From the NCBI GenBank assembly GCA_016935435.1, contig JAFGQZ010000098.1, positions 1 to 54,800 on the forward strand: a stretch of 54,800 nt of DNA, read 5' to 3'. Under the pieces are notes generated by a model. The model was given only the letters and a program-made list of their open reading frames with translations, did no database searches and was not told where the DNA came from. Shown piece after piece: positions 50,573 through 54,800 of this stretch (positions within the stretch are counted from its first letter, which is position 1; every line of letters begins with the position of its first letter). A program made the translations under genes and the position numbers. This stretch comes from Bacteroidales bacterium. GTDB lineage: Bacteria > Bacteroidota > Bacteroidia > Bacteroidales > UBA10428.

Positions 50573-53524
50573 TTAAAAATCTACTTTTACGCCGAAAGTG
50601 ATACTTTTTGAAGCCGGGTAAGTACCCCAGTCGATACCCTGATAGGTGCTGCTGCTGCCCCAGGTGCTCACTTCCGGATCGTAGCCTTCGTACCGGGAAA
50701 ATGTAAGGTAATTTTGGGCGCTAATTGAAAGTCCGAGGTTTGATACATTCAGCCTTTCCAGGTATTTCTTTGGCACAGAGTAGGTGAGGGAGATATCGCG
50801 CAATTTCACATACGAACCGTCTTCGACATAGGCGCTAACCGATTTTGTGGTAATTGCCCCCGGGGCAGGAATAGATGCTTCGGTATTTTCAGGCGACCAG
50901 TAATCGAGGTATGCTGCAGAGCGGTTATAGCGTTTTAAACCACCTTTGTGGGCAACATTTAATATGTTGTAAACTTCGTTGCCAACGGAACCTTGCAGGA
51001 AAATATTTAACGACAGGTTTTTATACGACAATTCGTTGGTAAGGCCAAAAATAAAATCGGGTTCGGGGTTTCCGATAATTGTTGCATCTTTCTGGTCTAT
51101 CACGCCATCGTTGTTGATATCCTTAATTTTATATTCGCCTGGTTTTCCTTCGATTCCCATTCCTTTTTGGTCGGGGTGGGCTTTTACCTCGTCCTGGCCG
51201 GTGAATATGCCTTCAACAATATATCCCCTGAAAATCCCCAGTGGGTAACCTTCCATCATAAAGTGGGTCTCGTCGTTTATCCAACCGCCGGCAATCTGGC
51301 CTAGCGGATATACTTTGGTGTCTTTTAAATCAAGTACCTTGTTGCGGTTAAAGCTTATATTGGCGTTAGTTTTCCAATTTAAGCCTTTGTTTTCGACAAT
51401 GCTTGCATCAAGGGAAAGTTCCAGCCCTTTATTGCGTATTGTCCCCTTGTTTATATACCTTTGCCCGCCCCCATAAGCTGCGGGTATGCTTTCGAGGAAC
51501 AAAAGATCTTTTGTGATTTTGTAATAGTAATCGGTAGTAAGGGCTAATCTGCTATTAAACAATGAGATGTCGAGCCCCCCATCGTACTGGTGGGTGGTTT
51601 CCCATGTAAGGTCGGGGTTGGTGCGACGGGTTAAGTTGAGCGCCTGTTGGGGTTCGTTGTTAAAAATGGCATAGGTTGACGAAAGGTTGTACCTTTCGCG
51701 CGTGTACCCCCTGCCTATGGCCTGTGTTCCGGTAATACCATACGAGAGCCTGAGTTTCATGTTCGATATTACAGCAACATCTTTAAGAAAAGCTTCCTCG
51801 TTAATACGCCAAGCCAGCGCCATAGCCGGAAAATTTGCCCATTTGTGGTTTTCGGCAAATTTCGAGCTCGATTCGCGCCTGAAAGTTATTGTTGCATAGT
51901 ACCTGCTGTTATAATCGTAATCGAAACGCCCGCCAAACGACATAAGGGCATCCTGTGAAGCGCTGGAACCTACCCTGGCCATTGTGTCGTTCAGGTTCAG
52001 GTTGTTGTATTTTAATTCCTGGGTTAGCAGCAGCCTGTTGCTGGCATTGAAGGCTTCATCGCGCGAAAATTCCTGGGTAAAGAAAGCCGTTGCTGCAACA
52101 GAATGGTTGTTAAATACTTTTTTGAAGGTTGCCTGGTTTTCGTTGGCCCAGTTGCTGGTTACCGAATATTGTTGCTGGGCGAAACCCTGTTCTGAATATG
52201 CCCAGCTTATTGAGCGGTTTGTAAAATTCTGGTTGTGCCGGTTATCGACAGCGCCCGACAGCGACGATTTTATGGTTAGGTTTTTGAACAGGGTAAGCTG
52301 ACCGGTAAGCTGATCGTAAACTTTGTAATAGCGCCAAAGGTTATCCCTGTCTTCGATATTTCCTACCGGGTTGCCTTCGCCCACGCTCGAAATATAAGTC
52401 CATCCCGAATCGGTTTTTACGGGGTATATCGGCGGGAAAAGCAATGCTTCCGATACCACGCCGGTTTTTTCATCGGAGCGCGACATGGAACCATATAAAT
52501 TATTAGTTATTTTAAAGTTTTTGGTAAGCGCCATTTCGTAGTTAACACGCACTTTCAGCGATTGGTAACCGGTACCTTTGACAATTCCGTCAACATCTTT
52601 GTAATTTACCGAGGCAAAGGTGCTGGATTTTTCCGAACCGTTCGAGAAATTCAGGTTATAGTCTTGTTGCGAGCCCTTGCGGTACACCAGGTCCTGCCAG
52701 TCGGTATCGGGCGATTCAACAACAACCGTGTCGGCTACTCCAATATGGTTCCACTGGTGAGCATTAAGCAATTCAATTTTATGGCGCAAGTCGGTTACGC
52801 CATAATTAGCAGTGAGCGAAATCGATTGCTTATCGGTTTTGCCTTTCCTGGTTGTGATAAGGATTACCCCGTTTGACCCGCGCGAACCATAAATAGCAGT
52901 TGCAGAAGCATCTTTTAATACAGTCATCGATTCGATGTCGTTGGGGTTAATGGAACCAGCGAAGGGAAAGCCATCGACTATCCAAAGGGGGCCCGATCCG
53001 GCATTTATGGTATTGCGCCCGCGGATTAAAACAGTAGGGGCATCGCCAGGTTTTCCGCTGTTCTGGAAAACCTGTACGCCCGAAATCCTTCCGCGCAATG
53101 CTTCCTCGGTGCGCACAATGGGCACGTCGGTAATTTGTTTCCCTGAAACCGTGCCAACCGAACCTGTAAGATCTTTTTTAGTGGTGTAGCCATAGCCAAT
53201 AATAACCAACTCCTCCAAATCGGTAGTTGAGTTTTGCATGATAACATCAATAACTTGTTGATCGGCTACCAGAACTTCCTGTGGCACCATACCAATAAAA
53301 GAGAAAACCAGAATTTCGCCGGAGCCGGCGGAAATGCTGTAAGCCCCATCGGCATTTGTAACAGTGCCTGTTACGGAGCCTTTTACCTGGATGTTGACAC
53401 CGGGAAGGCTTTCGCCATCTGTTGAAGTAACAATGCCTGTAATGGTGTGTTGCTGGGCAATAACAGTCCCTGAACCAAAACAAACGATTGCCAAAATAAA
53501 TAAAATTAGTTTGAACCTATTCAT
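50573..53524 (-). CDS. SusC/RagA-family TonB-dependent outer-membrane transporter
   Basis: A 983-residue protein. It has a signal peptide (ends GTVIAQ) and a carboxypeptidase-regulatory-like domain (about 25-100; ITGIVTSTDGESLPGVNIQV). A TonB-box-like region and plug domain follow (about 110-225; LEELVIIGYGYTTKKDLTGS, ALRGRISGVQV, IRGRNTINAGSGPLWIVDG, SATAIYGSRGSNGVILITT). A long 22-strand barrel ends ...KSITFGVKVDF. It imports oligosaccharides using TonB-derived energy. No anti-sigma-type (FecR) module or regulator adjoins it; instead a LacI-type operator lies just upstream of its start. Confidence 0.96.
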   Translation of the reverse strand: MNRFKLILFILAIVCFGSGTVIAQQHTITGIVTSTDGESLPGVNIQVKGSVTGTVTNADGAYSISAGSGEILVFSFIGMVPQEVLVADQQVIDVIMQNSTTDLEELVIIGYGYTTKKDLTGSVGTVSGKQITDVPIVRTEEALRGRISGVQVFQNSGKPGDAPTVLIRGRNTINAGSGPLWIVDGFPFAGSINPNDIESMTVLKDASATAIYGSRGSNGVILITTRKGKTDKQSISLTANYGVTDLRHKIELLNAHQWNHIGVADTVVVESPDTDWQDLVYRKGSQQDYNLNFSNGSEKSSTFASVNYKDVDGIVKGTGYQSLKVRVNYEMALTKNFKITNNLYGSMSRSDEKTGVVSEALLFPPIYPVKTDSGWTYISSVGEGNPVGNIEDRDNLWRYYKVYDQLTGQLTLFKNLTIKSSLSGAVDNRHNQNFTNRSISWAYSEQGFAQQQYSVTSNWANENQATFKKVFNNHSVAATAFFTQEFSRDEAFNASNRLLLTQELKYNNLNLNDTMARVGSSASQDALMSFGGRFDYDYNSRYYATITFRRESSSKFAENHKWANFPAMALAWRINEEAFLKDVAVISNMKLRLSYGITGTQAIGRGYTRERYNLSSTYAIFNNEPQQALNLTRRTNPDLTWETTHQYDGGLDISLFNSRLALTTDYYYKITKDLLFLESIPAAYGGGQRYINKGTIRNKGLELSLDASIVENKGLNWKTNANISFNRNKVLDLKDTKVYPLGQIAGGWINDETHFMMEGYPLGIFRGYIVEGIFTGQDEVKAHPDQKGMGIEGKPGEYKIKDINNDGVIDQKDATIIGNPEPDFIFGLTNELSYKNLSLNIFLQGSVGNEVYNILNVAHKGGLKRYNRSAAYLDYWSPENTEASIPAPGAITTKSVSAYVEDGSYVKLRDISLTYSVPKKYLERLNVSNLGLSISAQNYLTFSRYEGYDPEVSTWGSSSTYQGIDWGTYPASKSITFGVKVDF

Positions 53525-53571
53525 TTCATAGATAGTTAATAATTAATAAAATAATTTAGTTTATAGTAAAA

Positions 53572-53583
53572 GCAAACGATTGC
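53572..53583. promoter_or_regulatory. LacI-type operator upstream of susC
   Basis: GCAAACGATTGC, identical to the site at 47176, lies 48 bp before the susC ATG and about 10 bp downstream of the -7 element. Binding there would block transcription start. Confidence 0.6.
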
Positions 53584-53593
53584 ATTAAGGTGG

Positions 53594-53601
53594 CAAATAT
53601 A
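53594..53601 (-). promoter_or_regulatory. -7 promoter element of the susCD operon
   Basis: CAAATATA on the plus strand is TATATTTG on the minus strand, matching TAnnTTTG, about 70 bp upstream of susC. A possible TTG lies 23 bases further upstream, slightly too far for the consensus. Confidence 0.45.
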
Positions 53602-53872
53602 TAATATTTTGTAATTACTCATAGCAAAACATGCGAATATTTAGACAGTTTTTATTCATACAACCTGGCTGCTTGTTTACGGCTTACTAAACCTTTTGCT
53701 TGTCCGGTACTATACAAGGCGATACATTTCCTTTGATGTTGTTCACCGAAAAAAGTCCGGCTTTCGCCGATTCCGTATTTCCAGTTTTTGGCCATACCCT
53801 ACCTTTGTTGTGTTTTCGGTAAGGTTGTTTGGTTTAGGTTTGTTTGTTAAAATTACATAAAACACAGTTCAA

Positions 53873-53906
53873 TTAGTTTAATAAAAAATAAACTAAACTA
53901 TATTTG
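53873..53906 (+). promoter_or_regulatory. Inverted-repeat operator and -7 box of the GbsR-like gene
   Basis: TTAGTTTA (53873-53880) and TAAACTAA (53889-53896) are perfect 8-bp inverted halves with an 8-bp AT spacer. They are followed immediately by a TATATTTG -7 box (53899-53906), 21 bp before the ATG. The arrangement fits autorepression by the encoded regulator. Confidence 0.6.
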
Positions 53907-53926
53907 CAGCCGAAAAAAATGTAAAT

Positions 53927-54397
53927 ATGACCTCGGAAGAAAGGATAAAACGACAAAAAGAGCTTGTTGAAACAATGGGCCGGATGTATGACAGGAAGGG
54001 CTTCCAGCCTATTTCAGGCCGCATTGTTGCTTTACTTACAGTAATGGACAAAGAACTTTTTACTTTCGACGAAATTGTTGAAGAGCTGCAAATAAGCAAG
54101 GGGTCGGCCAGCAATGCACTCCGCATGCTAGAAATGTCGAATATTATTGAATACATAACCTTGCCAGGCGATCGTAAAAAACACTTCAGGATTCGAAAGC
54201 ACGACAAGTTTTCGCTTATCGACGAACATAAAGAAAAGTTAAACATTTCGCTAAGTTTTCTGAAAGAAACTCTCGATTTAAAAGCCGATAAGAATTCTGG
54301 TAATGCACAGTTTATACGAAGTATGATTGATATGTTGGGGTATTTTCTGGAGAAGTTTGAAGAATTAAAAATCGAATACCTGCAAAAGAATAATTAG
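53927..54397 (+). CDS. GbsR/MarR-family transcriptional regulator
   Basis: A 156-residue regulator with a winged helix-turn-helix at about residues 25-90. It opens with GFQPISGRIVALLTVMD, then a recognition region (ISKGSASNALRMLEMSNII) and wing (TLPGDRKKHFRI). The C-terminal half is helical and likely dimerising (EKLNISLSFLKETLDLK). GbsR-type MarR relatives in Bacteroidota often sit before TolC/adaptor/transporter efflux operons, and the next gene here is TolC-like. It probably senses a compound and controls that operon and itself through the TTAGTTTA-type sites. Confidence 0.88.
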   Translation: MTSEERIKRQKELVETMGRMYDRKGFQPISGRIVALLTVMDKELFTFDEIVEELQISKGSASNALRMLEMSNIIEYITLPGDRKKHFRIRKHDKFSLIDEHKEKLNISLSFLKETLDLKADKNSGNAQFIRSMIDMLGYFLEKFEELKIEYLQKNN

Positions 54398-54402
54398 TTC
54401 AT

Positions 54403-54410
54403 TTAGTTTA
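54403..54410 (+). promoter_or_regulatory. TTAGTTTA half-site before the TolC-like gene
   Basis: An exact copy of the half-site of the inverted repeat at 53873 lies 32 bp upstream of the TolC-like ATG. No second half is visible. A further copy occurs at 53556-53563 in the susC leader. Confidence 0.35.
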
Positions 54411-54441
54411 GAATAAAATAAAAATAAAAATATAGATAAAA

Positions 54442-54800
54442 ATGAAAATGATTCAATCAATCGGGCTCGCGGCACTGGTGTTGTGCGGGGCCTGGGCAAG
54501 GGCACAGGAACAGCCTTTTGTGCTTACCCTGCAACAGGCGCAGGAATATGCATTGCAGCACAATAAAACATTGCTGAATGCAAAGGATCAGGAATTGGTT
54601 GCGAGAAGAAAGTACCTTGAGACTTTAACAAGTGGTTTGCCGCAAGTTAAGAGCGGGTTAGACTATACCACATATTTTAATAAAGAAATTGAGATAGATT
54701 TCGGAGGTATGCCTATGGCGATTGAGATGGAAGATGCTTTTTCTGGAAATATTCAGTTGTCACAGCTTATTTTTAGTGGTCAGTACATTGCCGGGATTCA
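54442..54800 (+). CDS. TolC-family outer-membrane efflux protein, partial (runs off the window end)
   Basis: The first 119 codons of an open frame continue to the last base. It starts MKMIQSIGLAALVLCG, giving a signal peptide that ends about AWARAQ. The TolC/OEP-like segments VLTLQQAQEYALQHNKTLLN and GNIQLSQLIFSGQYI follow. It lies 44 bp after the GbsR-like regulator and is probably the first structural gene of a regulated efflux operon whose adaptor and transporter would lie beyond the window. An alternative ATG two codons in (54448) cannot be excluded. Confidence 0.85.
   Translation, partial: MKMIQSIGLAALVLCGAWARAQEQPFVLTLQQAQEYALQHNKTLLNAKDQELVARRKYLETLTSGLPQVKSGLDYTTYFNKEIEIDFGGMPMAIEMEDAFSGNIQLSQLIFSGQYIAGI

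Larger units (their letters stand above)
53525..53926. other. Non-coding region between susC and the GbsR-like gene
   Basis: About 400 bp with no convincing gene. The left 80 bp hold the susC promoter element and LacI-type operator. The right 60 bp hold the promoter and inverted repeat of the GbsR-like gene. The middle (about 53640-53820) is less AT-rich and shows no long frame or strong hairpin. Confidence 0.6.

Noticed and set aside
53640..53820. Possible gene or small RNA between susC and the GbsR-like regulator
   Set aside because: No frame of reasonable length, no strong hairpin and no promoter pair could be recognised.

Overview
The window reads as chromosomal DNA of a free-living, glycan-degrading Bacteroidota, probably within Bacteroidales/Marinilabiliales-type lineages. 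The evidence is a SusC/SusD pair, three secreted proteins with C-terminal type IX secretion (T9SS) sorting domains, TAnnTTTG-type promoter elements, weak Shine-Dalgarno signals, and a LytS/LytR-type two-component pair. No plasmid, phage or transposase gene was seen. All placements come from reading the sequence; no database search was run.

Layout. 1-7.2 kb is housekeeping: tRNA-Ser(GCT), a clpS-nfeD-floA operon, a TPR/SPOR-like protein, two peptidyl-prolyl isomerases, an M64-type peptidase and a DUF362 ferredoxin-like protein. 7.3-13.3 kb is a nitrogen block: amtB-glnK, asnA, asnB and a divergent Lrp/AsnC regulator. It includes a 46-bp perfect palindrome and a likely operator between asnB and lrp. 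13.3-22 kb holds two T9SS-exported glycoside hydrolases (GH127-like and GH30-like with two CBM6-like modules) flanking an AT-rich AccI-type restriction-modification module. Its methylase is intact, but its endonuclease is broken by a G-tract frameshift and an in-frame stop.

22-34 kb holds a DUF3788 protein, a 1125-residue FG-GAP/T9SS protein of unknown role, a six-gene TolC/MacA/MacB efflux plus LytS/LytR operon, and an orphan glycosyltransferase. 34-39 kb is a beta-mannosidase and a sodium:solute symporter. 39-42 kb carries the most unusual gene: a 1018-residue protein joining an unassigned N-terminal domain, a TIR-like domain and a membrane-anchored KAP P-loop NTPase, a plausible single-gene defence system. 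42-45 kb holds an outer-membrane barrel protein and a serine-hydrolase-fold lipoprotein that has lost its catalytic Ser and Lys.

45-53.5 kb is a polysaccharide utilisation locus: two tandem PL14-like lipoproteins, a GH43-like enzyme, a PKD-like lipoprotein, SusD and SusC. LacI-type operators (core GCAAnCGnTTGC) lie upstream of susC and of one lyase gene, with a related palindrome upstream of the other and a weaker one upstream of the beta-mannosidase. This suggests shared control by a LacI-family regulator encoded elsewhere. The window ends in a GbsR/MarR-type regulator with a perfect inverted repeat at its promoter, followed by a truncated TolC-family gene that probably starts an efflux operon.
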